NCBI GenBank assembly: GCA_016199745.1
Contig: JACQFZ010000008.1
Span: 1-64,000, forward strand
Source of the DNA: Gammaproteobacteria bacterium
GTDB lineage: Bacteria > Pseudomonadota > Gammaproteobacteria > Acidiferrobacterales > Sulfurifustaceae
Direction of reading: 5' to 3'
Length of the DNA stretch: 64,000 nucleotides
Shown here piece after piece: positions 1 through 8,395 of the stretch. Made by a program: the position numbers and the translations under genes. The notes beneath the pieces are model-generated. The model did no database searches, was not told the origin of the DNA, and saw only the letters and a list, made by a program, of their open reading frames with translations. Each line of letters begins with the position of its first letter. The stretch's first letter is position 1.

Positions 1-141
1 CCTCATCGAAAACTTCTTTGCCAAACTCAAACAATTCCGCGCCGTTGCCACGCGCTATGACAAACGGGCGCGTAACTTCCTGGCGGGTATTTATTGTGCG
101 GCTATTTGGGTGTGGTTGGCGTAATTGGTGACACGCCCTAG
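1..141 (+). mobile_element. 3' end of an IS5-family insertion sequence
   Basis: The window opens inside an insertion sequence. The last 40 codons of a transposase (2-124) are followed by a short tail ending in gacacgccctag, which looks like the right terminal inverted repeat. The left end lies outside the window, so neither the repeat pair nor a target duplication can be confirmed. The IS5 assignment comes from the protein; the exact right boundary, about 141, is inferred. Confidence 0.65.
2..124 (+). CDS. IS5-family transposase, C-terminal fragment (window edge)
   Basis: Forty C-terminal residues of a DDE transposase, cut by the window edge. The stretch ENFFAKLKQFRAVATRYDK followed by ARNFLAG is the usual end of IS5-type transposases, containing the glutamate of the DDE triad (E in ENFF) and the conserved R..ATRYDK..NFL block. 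The gene catalyses cut-and-paste movement of its own element. The visible part has no frameshift, so activity cannot be judged. Confidence 0.75.
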   Translation, partial: LIENFFAKLKQFRAVATRYDKRARNFLAGIYCAAIWVWLA

Positions 142-278
142 AGCTGCTACAACGCGTCTGGATCGGCCGGCAACGCTTGTTTAGTCTCGGTTGGCGGCGG
201 CTGCCACAGACGTTGCTAGCGCGATTAGCGCGGCGTGCAGCGCAGATCGAGCTGTCGGCACCGGCACCCGGCGGCTGA
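141..278 (+). pseudogene. possible tail of a gene interrupted by the IS
   Basis: Directly after the insertion sequence end there are 45 open codons (gag at 141 to tga at 276-278), rich in Leu and Arg (ELLQRVWIGRQRLFSLGW at its start). It has no start codon of its own at a sensible place. It may be the C-terminus of a chromosomal gene split by the insertion. I do not recognise the family, and 45 open codons can occur by chance in GC-rich DNA. Confidence 0.3.
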
Positions 279-353
279 TCGTCGCCCACAAGCATTGATG
301 TGGTAATGGACCGCAGTAGCGGTAATTCAGTTCCCGCGGGTTGGAGGGTATAA

Positions 354-1010
354 CTATGCTGTGGCGTTAAGGGATACCGGCATCAGGCGTTCTTTATTGT
401 TACGCGCCCGCAATAAGCTCCAATATCCAAATAGGTTTACGCGTTGCTTATCGCAGACTTCTAAATTGGTATCACGCACAAATGTATCGAGCGAAAAATC
501 CGGGTGAAACCCGACCAAGCGCGACAGCGGCGCGAGCATACTTTCGACGCCGCCGACGATGGGATTGGGACTGTGAAAGTGATTGACGATAAATATTTCG
601 CCGTCAGCTTTACAAACTCGTCGCATCTCGTCGACCAATCGCTGCGGATGCGGAACCACCGAGACCACGTACATTGCCACCACTTTGTCGAAGCTGTTAT
701 CGGCGAACAGCATGCGCTCGGCGTCCATCACGTGTAGCTCGACACCGCGATAAATTCCTTCTCGCGTTAAACGCGAGCGTGCTCGCTCGAGCATTTCTGG
801 AGAGATATCGATGCCCGCAACCCGAGTACCGGCAGGATACAGCGGCAAAGACAAGCCAGTGCCTACACCGACTTCGAGGATGCGTTGCCCCGGCCGACAA
901 TTCATACGCTCGATAACGGCGCGGCGGCCAGGCTGAAAGACTGCGCCAAAATAAAGATCGTAAAGTTTGGCGTAACGTCGATAGGCAGTTTTTATTGCTT
1001 CGATTTCCAT
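354..1010 (-). CDS. class I SAM methyltransferase, PmtA-like
   Basis: A 218-residue S-adenosylmethionine-dependent methyltransferase. Motif I is ILEVGVGTGLSLPL (about residues 44-57), followed by the acidic ribose-binding GIDIS (66-70) and the motif IV region FDKVVAMYVVSVVPHP. The N-terminus AYRRYAKLYDLYFGAVFQPGR and the whole layout resemble bacterial phosphatidylethanolamine N-methyltransferases of the PmtA type, which make phosphatidylcholine at the membrane. It stands alone, with the insertion sequence remnant downstream of it. Other substrates (for example a quinone methyltransferase) are possible; the fold is certain, the substrate is not. Confidence 0.75.
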   Translation of the reverse strand: MEIEAIKTAYRRYAKLYDLYFGAVFQPGRRAVIERMNCRPGQRILEVGVGTGLSLPLYPAGTRVAGIDISPEMLERARSRLTREGIYRGVELHVMDAERMLFADNSFDKVVAMYVVSVVPHPQRLVDEMRRVCKADGEIFIVNHFHSPNPIVGGVESMLAPLSRLVGFHPDFSLDTFVRDTNLEVCDKQRVNLFGYWSLLRARNNKERLMPVSLNATA

Positions 1011-1151
1011 CGATCGATTACCTCATCATCCCAAAGAGTAGCGCGCCGCGCTGCGGCAAAGGCGATCGCAGAAAATAACCTATTCAGACCTCAGTGCATA
1101 GGCACAGCACGCACGACGAGTCCGTTGCCTCACAAGGGTTTCTTAATGTGA

Positions 1152-1424
1152 TTAACTCGTTAATATTTTGTCGATACGACGTTGCAACTCTGCGTCATCG
1201 AGGACATCGACTTCGATAATTTTTCTTTCACTTGTTTCACCGGCAACAAGCCGGACACGTTTACGCGCCAGCTGCAATGATTCGGCAATCAAGGCAATGA
1301 CCGCTGCATTCGCCTTGCCGCGCTCCGGCGCAGCTGTCACACGCAGCTTCAACGTATCGCCCATCCAACCGACGAGTCCATTGCGCGACGCCTTCGGCAC
1401 CACCTTTACGCGCAACGTTGCCAC
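1152..1424 (-). CDS. YggU/DUF167 family protein
   Basis: A 90-residue member of the DUF167 (YggU) family, with VKVVPKASRN at the N-terminus and the family signature PERGKANAAVIALIAE in the middle. The biochemical role of the family is unknown. Translation seems to begin at a GTG (1424). The gene follows the quinone oxidoreductase gene by only 11 bases and is probably co-transcribed with it. Confidence 0.85.
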   Translation of the reverse strand: MATLRVKVVPKASRNGLVGWMGDTLKLRVTAAPERGKANAAVIALIAESLQLARKRVRLVAGETSERKIIEVDVLDDAELQRRIDKILTS

Positions 1425-1435
1425 AACAATCTTTA

Positions 1436-2410
1436 CTAGGGCAACAACACCGTTGAGCCGGTGGTGCGTCGCGCTTCTAGATCGCTATGGGCGCGTGCCG
1501 CTTCCGCCAGCGGATAGGTATGACGTATGTCGATTTTGACAGCGCCAGACTGCACGACAGTGAACAGATCATGCGCGTGGGCAAGCAGGTCTTCACGTCG
1601 AGCGATATATTCGTTCAACACCGGCCGCGTAAGAAATAGCGAGCCCTTAGCAGCAAGCAAGCTAACGTCGAACGGTTCGACCTTGCCGGACGACTGGCCG
1701 AAGCTGACCAACGTACCGCGCGAGCGCACACAATCGAGTGACTTCAAAAACGTGGCACGACCAACAGAGTCGTAGACGACATCGACCCCGCGACCGCCGG
1801 TGATCTCACGCGTGCGCGCAACGAAGTCGTCGTCGTTATACAGAATCACATGATCACAGCCGTTGGCGCGAGCGATATCGGCTTTCTTCACCGAGCCGGC
1901 GGTACCGATGATGGTGGCGCCGAGATGCTTCGCCCACTGGCAGAGAATCTGCCCGACGCCGCCGGCGGCGGCATGCACCAGGATCGTGTCGCCACGCTTA
2001 ACCGGATAACAACCGTACAACAGATAACGCACGGTCATGCCCTTCAGCATCATCCCGGCCGCCTGTTGCGTGGAAATATCGCCCGGTAATTTAACCAAGC
2101 GATTCGATGGTGCCAGACGCACTTCGGCATAGGCACCCAGCAAGCTTGCGTAAGCCACACGATCGCCAACAGCGACTTCGGTGACGCCGGCACCGATCGC
2201 TTCGACGATGCCGGCGCCTTCCGCGCCTATCGTCACCGGATACGTCGGTAAGGCGTAAAAGCCGGTGCGGTGATAAACGTCGATAAAATTTAGGCCGATC
2301 GCTTCTTGACGAATACGCGCCTCACCCGGCGCCGGCGGACCGGGATCGTATTCTTCCCAGCGCAACGTCTCGGGACCTCCGGTAGCGGACAGGCGTATCG
2401 CTTTTGGCAT
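1436..2410 (-). CDS. NADPH:quinone oxidoreductase (zeta-crystallin type)
   Basis: A 324-residue medium-chain dehydrogenase/reductase without zinc ligands, of the quinone oxidoreductase (Qor) type. It has NFIDVYHRTGFY near residue 42, the NADP-binding stretch VHAAAGGVGQ in the Rossmann domain and the VDVVYDSVG block. It reduces quinones with NADPH in the cytoplasm. An upstream in-frame ATG would add 21 residues, but those would read through the terminator of the preceding gene. The ATG at 2410 has a good ribosome site (gaagagggtgcg) and matches the family N-terminus, so I chose it. Confidence 0.88.
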   Translation of the reverse strand: MPKAIRLSATGGPETLRWEEYDPGPPAPGEARIRQEAIGLNFIDVYHRTGFYALPTYPVTIGAEGAGIVEAIGAGVTEVAVGDRVAYASLLGAYAEVRLAPSNRLVKLPGDISTQQAAGMMLKGMTVRYLLYGCYPVKRGDTILVHAAAGGVGQILCQWAKHLGATIIGTAGSVKKADIARANGCDHVILYNDDDFVARTREITGGRGVDVVYDSVGRATFLKSLDCVRSRGTLVSFGQSSGKVEPFDVSLLAAKGSLFLTRPVLNEYIARREDLLAHAHDLFTVVQSGAVKIDIRHTYPLAEAARAHSDLEARRTTGSTVLLP

Positions 2411-2430
2411 CGCACCCTCTTCGCGTTTTT

Positions 2431-2467
2431 TTATCCAAAACAAAAGGGGCCGGAAGTCCGGCCCCTT
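2431..2467 (-). terminator. rho-independent terminator after the Do protease gene
   Basis: On the minus strand ggggccgg-actt-ccggcccc (2446-2465) forms an 8-bp GC stem with a 4-base loop. It is followed by TTTTGTTTTGG and then a second T-rich run. It lies 14 bases beyond the protease stop codon and just before the ribosome site of the quinone oxidoreductase gene, so it separates the two transcripts. Confidence 0.85.
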
Positions 2468-2479
2468 AGGCATTGCTGC

Positions 2480-4012
2480 TTACGGCTTAACGACAATGAA
2501 CAACTTATTCCCCTGACGATTAATGCGCAGCAATGTTCCTTCACTCTTCGACAGCTTGCCGTTCAGACGTTTTAGATCAGCCACGGACCGAATCGTCTGC
2601 CGATTGATTTCCATGATGACATCGCCCGGCTCGACGCCGGCGACAGCCGCCGGGCTATCCGGGGCAACGCCCGTCACAACGACGCCGGTCGTGCTGGACG
2701 GCAAACCTAATTGCCGAATGATATCTGGCGTGAGGTTGCTCACTTGCAGGCCAGCGAGTACAGACTTGCTACCCTCGTCGCCTTCCAAGGTTTCGTCCGA
2801 GTTCTCCGCCTGCGCAACCTCTTTCGGTTGCTCGGCGATCTTGACGTTGAACGTCTGCTTCTTGTTTTCGCGCAGCACGTCGACCTTGACGGTCTTACCG
2901 ATCGGCACTTGCGCCACCATATTGCGCAATACCTGCGGGCTCTCGACTGGCCGGCCTTCGAGCGCGACGATGACGTCGCCCGACTTGATACCCGACGCTG
3001 CCGCCGGGCTGTCAGGAATCACCTCGCTGACCAACGCGCCTCTCGATTCGGTCAAGCCAAATTGCTTGGCGAGGTTCTGCGTGACTTCCTGGATGGAAAC
3101 ACCGAGCCAGCCGCGCGTGACTTTGCCATTTTTGATGAGACTGTCCATCACCGCCCGCGTCATGTTAGACGGCACGGCGAAACCAATCCCCATATAGCCG
3201 CCGCTGCGCGAGAAAATCGCGGTATTGATACCGACGAGCTCGCCGCGTGTGTTCACCAATGCGCCGCCGGAGTTACCCGGATTGATCGCCGCATCGGTTT
3301 GAATGAAGTCTTCGTAGTCGGCGATGCCCACGTTAGCGCGGCCGACTGCACTGACGATGCCCATAGTGACAGTTGAGTTCAGTGCAAACGGATTACCGAT
3401 GGCGAGGATATATTCGCCCACATCTAGTTTGTCGGAATCGCCCCACGGAATGACCGGCAGATCGCCTTTGACGTTGATTTTAACGACGGCGATGTCTGTC
3501 TTAGGATCGGTGCCGACGACCTTGCCGACGAATTCGCGCTTGTCGTTAAGCAGCACTTTGATCTCGTCGGCTTTGGCGACGACGTGGTTGTTGGTGACGA
3601 TATAACCTTCTTTAGAAACGATCACACCGCTGCCGAGGCTGTTTTCGCGCCGTTCACGCGGCACCTGAAAACGCTTATAAAACTCGTCACCGAAAAATTG
3701 GCGAAAGAACGGATCGTCCATGAACGGCGACATCTGCTGCTCGCTGCCGCTGCCGCCACCACCGCTGCGAATAACACGGGACGTAGAAATATTAACGACC
3801 GCGGGTGTTGCCGCTTTGACGATCGGCACGAAGTTCGGCCCGGCCGTTACCGGTGTCGGTAACGGTAGCGGGGCTGGCGCCGCCGCTTCAGCGCTGCCGG
3901 CCTCGGCCATCCAACCGAAATGCGGACTCATGACGACGCCGGCAATTAAACCGGCAAATAAAAGTAGGCCGGCGATCAAACCAATCCGGAAAGAACGTCT
4001 TTCGATAGTCAT
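2480..4012 (-). CDS. Do-family periplasmic serine protease (DegP/MucD type)
   Basis: A 510-residue HtrA/DegQ/MucD-type protease that degrades and may refold damaged envelope proteins. A single hydrophobic segment (about residues 9-28) exports or anchors it. The catalytic triad is visible: H143 in TNNHVV, D173 in KTDIAVV and S248 in PGNSGG. Two PDZ domains follow (about 285-375 and 415-505), which bind substrate C-termini. Length and order are normal for the family. It is downstream of clpB on the same strand with a 121-base gap. A rho-independent terminator follows its stop codon. Confidence 0.95.
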   Translation of the reverse strand: MTIERRSFRIGLIAGLLLFAGLIAGVVMSPHFGWMAEAGSAEAAAPAPLPLPTPVTAGPNFVPIVKAATPAVVNISTSRVIRSGGGGSGSEQQMSPFMDDPFFRQFFGDEFYKRFQVPRERRENSLGSGVIVSKEGYIVTNNHVVAKADEIKVLLNDKREFVGKVVGTDPKTDIAVVKINVKGDLPVIPWGDSDKLDVGEYILAIGNPFALNSTVTMGIVSAVGRANVGIADYEDFIQTDAAINPGNSGGALVNTRGELVGINTAIFSRSGGYMGIGFAVPSNMTRAVMDSLIKNGKVTRGWLGVSIQEVTQNLAKQFGLTESRGALVSEVIPDSPAAASGIKSGDVIVALEGRPVESPQVLRNMVAQVPIGKTVKVDVLRENKKQTFNVKIAEQPKEVAQAENSDETLEGDEGSKSVLAGLQVSNLTPDIIRQLGLPSSTTGVVVTGVAPDSPAAVAGVEPGDVIMEINRQTIRSVADLKRLNGKLSKSEGTLLRINRQGNKLFIVVKP

Positions 4013-4133
4013 CTTGTTATGTGCTCCAGAGACGAGGACCTAAGCCCATGGATCCGACAAACCCCGAAAAGTTCACAGGCCATTTGCCTTTTTACTTCTT
4101 CCCCCGCTTCGGCCGGAGGGGATTCGGGCGGTG

Positions 4134-6743
4134 TTACGCGGCACTGGTCTGCTGCGCCGCAAATTTTTTGCGGAACACGAGTCGATCCGGCGCCGCGTCG
4201 ACGAGGATAACATCCTTCGGACCAAACTTCCCGGCAAGGATTTCCTGAGCCAGCGGGTTTTCGATCGTCTGCTGGATCGCGCGCCGGAGCGGCCGCGCGC
4301 CGTAAACCGGATCGAAACCGGCCTCGGCCAGCCGATCGAGCGCGGCACGCGTCAGTTCTAAATCCATGTCACGCGTCTTTAGACGCTGACGCAAATATTG
4401 GATTTGCAACTCAGCGATCCGATGTAAATGTTCGCGACCGAGCGAATGAAATACGACGATGTCATCGATGCGATTTATAAACTCCGGCCGAAAGTGTTGG
4501 CCGACAATTTCCATGACGGCGTGCTTCATGCGCGCATAATATTCTTCGCCGGGCATCTCTTGAATTACGGTCGACCCGAGGTTCGAGGTCATGATAACGA
4601 CGGTATTGCGGAAATCGACCGTACGCCCTTGGCCGTCGGTAAGGCGACCGTCATCGAGCACCTGCAACAACACGTTGAATACGTCCGGATGCGCCTTCTC
4701 GACCTCGTCGAGCAGGATCACCGAATACGGTTTGCGCCGCACCGCTTCGGTTAAATAACCGCCCTCTTCGTAACCGACATAACCCGGCGGTGCGCCGATC
4801 AGGCGCGCGACCGAATGCTTCTCCATGAACTCGGACATATCGATGCGCACCATCGCTTCATCGGTATCGAACAGGAACGATGCCAGTGCTTTCGTCAGCT
4901 CGGTCTTGCCGACACCGGTAGGGCCGAGGAACAAGAACGAGCCGTACGGCCGACGTGGGTCGGACAGACCGGCGCGCGAACGGCGAATGGCATTCGACAC
5001 CGCCTTGATCGCTTCATCTTGGCCGACGACGCGTCGACCCAGATCGTCTTCCATGCGCAGCAACTTCTCGCGCTCGCCCTCCATCATCTTTGCCATCGGA
5101 ATGCCGGTCCAACGCGAGACGATCTCGGCAATTTCATTTTCGGTGACTGAATTGCGCAGCAACTTGAATTCCTGGCCCTTGCCTTCCTGCGCCGACGCAC
5201 TCGCCAACTGCTTGTCGAGCTCGGGGATGCGGCCGTACTGCAACTCGGCCATGCGCGTGAGATCACCGGCGCGGCGCGCGGTCTCGAGCTCCAGGCGCGC
5301 GCGTTCGAGCTCTTCCTTAACGTGCGCGCTGCCGACCACTTGCGACTTTTCAGCCTTCCAAATTTCTTCGAGGTCGGCGTATTCGCGCTCGATCTTTTGA
5401 ATCTCGCCTTCGAGCATGGACAAGCGCTTCTTCGACGCCTCGTCCGGCTCTTTCTTCAAGGCCTCGCGCTCGATCTTCAGCTGAATCAAACGACGTTCGA
5501 GCCGATCCATCGACTCGGGCTTGGAGTCGATCTCCATGCGGATGCGCGCCGCCGCCTCGTCGATCAAGTCGATCGCCTTATCCGGTAACTGCCGGTCGGT
5601 GATATAGCGATGCGACAACGTCGCCGCGGCGACGATCGCCGGGTCGGTGATGTCGATGCCATGGTGCACTTCGTATTTTTCTTTCAGGCCGCGCAGGATG
5701 GCGATGGTGTCTTCGACCGACGGCTCGTCGACCAATACCTTTTGAAAGCGCCGCTCGAGCGCCGCGTCCTTTTCGATGTACTTGCGATACTCGTCGAGCG
5801 TGGTGGCACCGACCGCATGCAGCTCGCCGCGTGCCAGCGCCGGCTTCAACATGTTGCCGGCGTCGATTGCGCCTTCGGCTTTGCCGGCGCCGACGATAGT
5901 GTGCAGCTCGTCGATGAAGAGGATGACGTTGCCTTGTTGCTTGGCGACGTCGTTCAGCACCGCCTTCAACCGCTCTTCGAACTCGCCGCGGAATTTAGCG
6001 CCGGCGATCAGCGCCGCCATGTCGAGCGACAACAGCCGCTTGCTCTTTAACCCCTCCGGTACTTCACCGTTGACGATGCGTTGCGCTAAGCCTTCGACGA
6101 TGGCGGTCTTGCCGACACCGGGTTCGCCGATCAACACCGGGTTGTTCTTGGTACGCCGTTGCAAGATTTGTACGACCCGGCGAATTTCTTCGTCGCGACC
6201 GATAACGGGATCGAGCTTGCCCTGCTCAGCCCGTTCGGTCAGATCGACCGTGTATTTCTGTAAGGCTTGGCGCGTTTCTTCGGCGTTCGGATCGGCAACC
6301 TTCTGACCGCCGCGCATGGCGTCGATCGCCTTCTCGATGCCGTTCTTGGAGGCGCCGGCTTCGCGCAGGATACGCCCGAGATCGCCTTTGTCTTCCAACG
6401 CCGCCAGCAGAAACAGTTCGCTCGAGATGTACTCGTCGCCGCGCTTCTGCGCGTACTTGTCGGTGAGATTGAGCAGCTTGCCAAGATCGTTCGAGACATG
6501 CACTTCGCCGCCGGCACCGTGTACCGTCGACAGACGTTCGAGCGCTTCGCCGATCTTCGAGCGCAGCGCATTGAGGTTCACGTCGCTCTGCATGAGCAGA
6601 TGGCGCGTGCTACCGCCCGCTTGATCGAGCAACGCCGCCATTAAATGCACCGGCTCGATGAATTGATGATCACGCCCGAGGGCGAGGCTTTGTGCCTCGG
6701 CCAACGCCGCCTGGAACTTCGAGGTCAATTTATCCATACGCAT
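4134..6743 (-). CDS. clpB: ClpB disaggregase
   Basis: An 869-residue AAA+ chaperone that, with DnaK, pulls proteins out of aggregates. Domain order is complete: Clp-N repeats (about 1-145), the first ATPase module with Walker A GEPGVGKT (206-213) and sensor/Walker [11 protein letters not shown], the long ClpB-specific coiled middle domain (about 400-520), the second ATPase module with GPTGVGKT and YVGYEEGG, and the C-terminal oligomerisation domain. The [10 protein letters not shown] start is typical for ClpB; the second Met two codons on is a less likely alternative. Lack of an IGL/F loop fits a disaggregase, not a ClpP partner. A sigma-32 promoter precedes it. Confidence 0.97.
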   Translation of the reverse strand: MRMDKLTSKFQAALAEAQSLALGRDHQFIEPVHLMAALLDQAGGSTRHLLMQSDVNLNALRSKIGEALERLSTVHGAGGEVHVSNDLGKLLNLTDKYAQKRGDEYISSELFLLAALEDKGDLGRILREAGASKNGIEKAIDAMRGGQKVADPNAEETRQALQKYTVDLTERAEQGKLDPVIGRDEEIRRVVQILQRRTKNNPVLIGEPGVGKTAIVEGLAQRIVNGEVPEGLKSKRLLSLDMAALIAGAKFRGEFEERLKAVLNDVAKQQGNVILFIDELHTIVGAGKAEGAIDAGNMLKPALARGELHAVGATTLDEYRKYIEKDAALERRFQKVLVDEPSVEDTIAILRGLKEKYEVHHGIDITDPAIVAAATLSHRYITDRQLPDKAIDLIDEAAARIRMEIDSKPESMDRLERRLIQLKIEREALKKEPDEASKKRLSMLEGEIQKIEREYADLEEIWKAEKSQVVGSAHVKEELERARLELETARRAGDLTRMAELQYGRIPELDKQLASASAQEGKGQEFKLLRNSVTENEIAEIVSRWTGIPMAKMMEGEREKLLRMEDDLGRRVVGQDEAIKAVSNAIRRSRAGLSDPRRPYGSFLFLGPTGVGKTELTKALASFLFDTDEAMVRIDMSEFMEKHSVARLIGAPPGYVGYEEGGYLTEAVRRKPYSVILLDEVEKAHPDVFNVLLQVLDDGRLTDGQGRTVDFRNTVVIMTSNLGSTVIQEMPGEEYYARMKHAVMEIVGQHFRPEFINRIDDIVVFHSLGREHLHRIAELQIQYLRQRLKTRDMDLELTRAALDRLAEAGFDPVYGARPLRRAIQQTIENPLAQEILAGKFGPKDVILVDAAPDRLVFRKKFAAQQTSAA

Positions 6744-6779
6744 GCGAAGGTCCCCATCTCGGTCGATGACTATTGTGTC

Positions 6780-6808
6780 TAAATGGGAGTCTTCCGGCCT
6801 ATTTCAAG
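6780..6808 (-). promoter_or_regulatory. sigma-32 (heat-shock) promoter of clpB
   Basis: On the minus strand CTTGAAA (6808-6802) is followed after 14 bases by CCCATTTA (6787-6780). This matches the RpoH consensus CTTGAAA-N13/14-CCCCATNT with one mismatch, the first C of the -10 box. It lies 37 bases upstream of the clpB start, as expected for a heat-shock transcript. Confidence 0.85.
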
Positions 6809-6828
6809 TCTGCCGCAGCGGCGGAACA

Positions 6829-7188
6829 CTACTTACGGCCGCGCGGCAACTCGTCGCCGCTCTTGGTGTAGGCCGGCGGGACATAGATATTGAGCGTTTT
6901 TAACGGTGTCCGGCCGGTATTGAGAATTTGGTGACGGTCGCCGCGCTCGATCAACAGCAACGTGCCCGCCGCTAGCGGCAACCGCCGGCCGTTGACGAGA
7001 GCGGTACCGGTGCCGGCGACGACGTAAAGCCATTGATCGCTACCCCGATGGCGGTTATCCGGATCGTCATCGGCATCGCCAGGCGGCAACACCATCTCCG
7101 CCGCTTGCGCATGACGGTTGCCGAAGATGACGCGAAATCCCTTACCGAACCGAAGTTTCTTGCGTTTCACGACCGCCTCCGTGGCCAA
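6829..7188 (-). CDS. cupin-domain protein
   Basis: A 119-residue single-domain cupin. The first cupin motif is represented by HRGSDQWLYVVAGTGTALVNG (about residues 45-66) and the second by RGDRHQILNTG (about 82-92). The usual pair of metal-binding histidines is only partly kept: one at the start of motif 1 and one in motif 2. A metal site is therefore possible but not proven, and the substrate is unknown. It is the last gene of a four-gene operon, 17 bases after the preceding membrane-protein gene. Confidence 0.75.
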   Translation of the reverse strand: MATEAVVKRKKLRFGKGFRVIFGNRHAQAAEMVLPPGDADDDPDNRHRGSDQWLYVVAGTGTALVNGRRLPLAAGTLLLIERGDRHQILNTGRTPLKTLNIYVPPAYTKSGDELPRGRK

Positions 7189-7205
7189 ATTTATTCCTAG
7201 ACAAT

Positions 7206-7697
7206 CTAACCGCCGTTCTTAGTCCCAGACTCCGACTCGTTACGCGTGGCTACCGCCTGGATATAGCGCACGAATTCAGGGTCCTCACCTTTTAACAAGG
7301 TCGGCAATGCCGTACGGAAATCCTCGCGTTCGCACCACTCGCCCATGTAGTCCTCCCACGAGCGCCAGCGCCGCAACTGGATCGGCGACATAGCATGCTC
7401 GTGCAATAGCAGGTAGGCGCGCTCGAACAATGAGATCAGCATATCGAAGATGATCATCATGCGCTGGCGTTGCTCGTCGGTCAGGTTCGGCGTGCTCGTT
7501 GGCACGAACAAACGCAGGTCCGGATTGTCGAGCACGACCCTTAAGAAATCTTGATAGTTATCGGACAGCGCTTGATAGACCTCGTCTTCTTCATTGGCGC
7601 GTTCCTTACGCTGTTCGTAAATGAAGACGAAGATGGCGAGCGGCAAGCCAACCACGGTGACGACGTAACTCAACAGCTCCCAAGTCTCCATCGACAT
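7206..7697 (-). CDS. uncharacterised protein with one N-terminal membrane segment
   Basis: About 163 residues. One transmembrane segment (LLSYVVTVVGLPLAIFVFIY, residues about 6-25) is followed by a charged soluble region containing helix-rich stretches such as MMIIFDMLISLFERAYLLLHEH. I do not recognise a family. The reading frame is open 18 codons further upstream, but ATG 7697 (MSMETWE) places the start three bases after the acyltransferase stop codon, which fits tight operon spacing; ATG 7691 is also possible. It may form a membrane complex with its neighbours, but nothing in the sequence proves that. Confidence 0.6.
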   Translation of the reverse strand: MSMETWELLSYVVTVVGLPLAIFVFIYEQRKERANEEDEVYQALSDNYQDFLRVVLDNPDLRLFVPTSTPNLTDEQRQRMMIIFDMLISLFERAYLLLHEHAMSPIQLRRWRSWEDYMGEWCEREDFRTALPTLLKGEDPEFVRYIQAVATRNESESGTKNGG

Positions 7698-7699
7698 TG

Positions 7700-8395
7700 T
7701 TAGCTCGCTACCTGTTTTGTATGTAACGCTTCGCTCAATTGTTCGAGGCACGACTCAGCAGTGTGATCGCGGCAACGTAGTAACGGCCGTTTCTCGATGC
7801 GTGCGCGGCTGCGCATGAACACCGCGCGCACGGTAAAACCCTGACCGCGCACGCCATTGATCCGCACCGGCACTACCGGCGCACCACTCATCTTCGACAG
7901 CAGCACGATACCGCGCTTGAGCGGTTTTGGCGGCTGATGGTCGGGGCGAATCTGTCCCTGCGGAAACAGCGCCACCACTTCACCGCGCGCCAGCGCTTGC
8001 CGCGCCAAGTAAAGTGCACGACGCGGATCGTGCTCGCGCGTAATCGGTATGCAACCGACGGCGCGAAACAGCCAGCGCAAATACCAGCGATCGTACTGCT
8101 CCTGGGCAATGATAAAGCGCAATGGCCGGCGGCTGGCGGCGATCAGCAACAACGGATCGAGACCGGAGACGTGATTGCTGGCGATCAGCACCGGACCGCG
8201 CTCTGGGATCGGCAATATTTCGGTCGGCAAGCCATGAAACCTGCAGCAAAAAAGTCGGTTCAAACCGTCGAGCCAATTCAACCAGGCGCTGCCCCACTCT
8301 GCCTGATTGGCGACTTCGCAAATGGCGATGAATCGGCGCAGCAGCCAAACACCGAGCGCAACGAAAAAGATGCCGGCTAACCAAGCGCCATTCAT
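7700..8395 (-). CDS. PlsC-like 1-acylglycerol-3-phosphate acyltransferase
   Basis: A 231-residue membrane acyltransferase of the PlsC/LPLAT group. The catalytic HX4D motif is NHVSGLDP (about residues 73-80), motif II contains GCIPITRE (about 113-120) and motif III is the glycerophosphate-binding LFPQGQIR in place of the usual FPEGTR. The N-terminus (ACIFF-like hydrophobic stretch, residues 5-25) anchors it. Such enzymes add the second acyl chain to lysophosphatidic acid; other lysophospholipids are possible. It overlaps the transporter gene by 4 bases (ATGA), so the two are translationally coupled. Confidence 0.82.
   Translation of the reverse strand: MNGAWLAGIFFVALGVWLLRRFIAICEVANQAEWGSAWLNWLDGLNRLFCCRFHGLPTEILPIPERGPVLIASNHVSGLDPLLLIAASRRPLRFIIAQEQYDRWYLRWLFRAVGCIPITREHDPRRALYLARQALARGEVVALFPQGQIRPDHQPPKPLKRGIVLLSKMSGAPVVPVRINGVRGQGFTVRAVFMRSRARIEKRPLLRCRDHTAESCLEQLSEALHTKQVAS

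Noticed and set aside
4073-4133. Possible terminator after clpB
   Set aside because: The cccctccggcc/gcgggg pairing is weak and lacks a T run.
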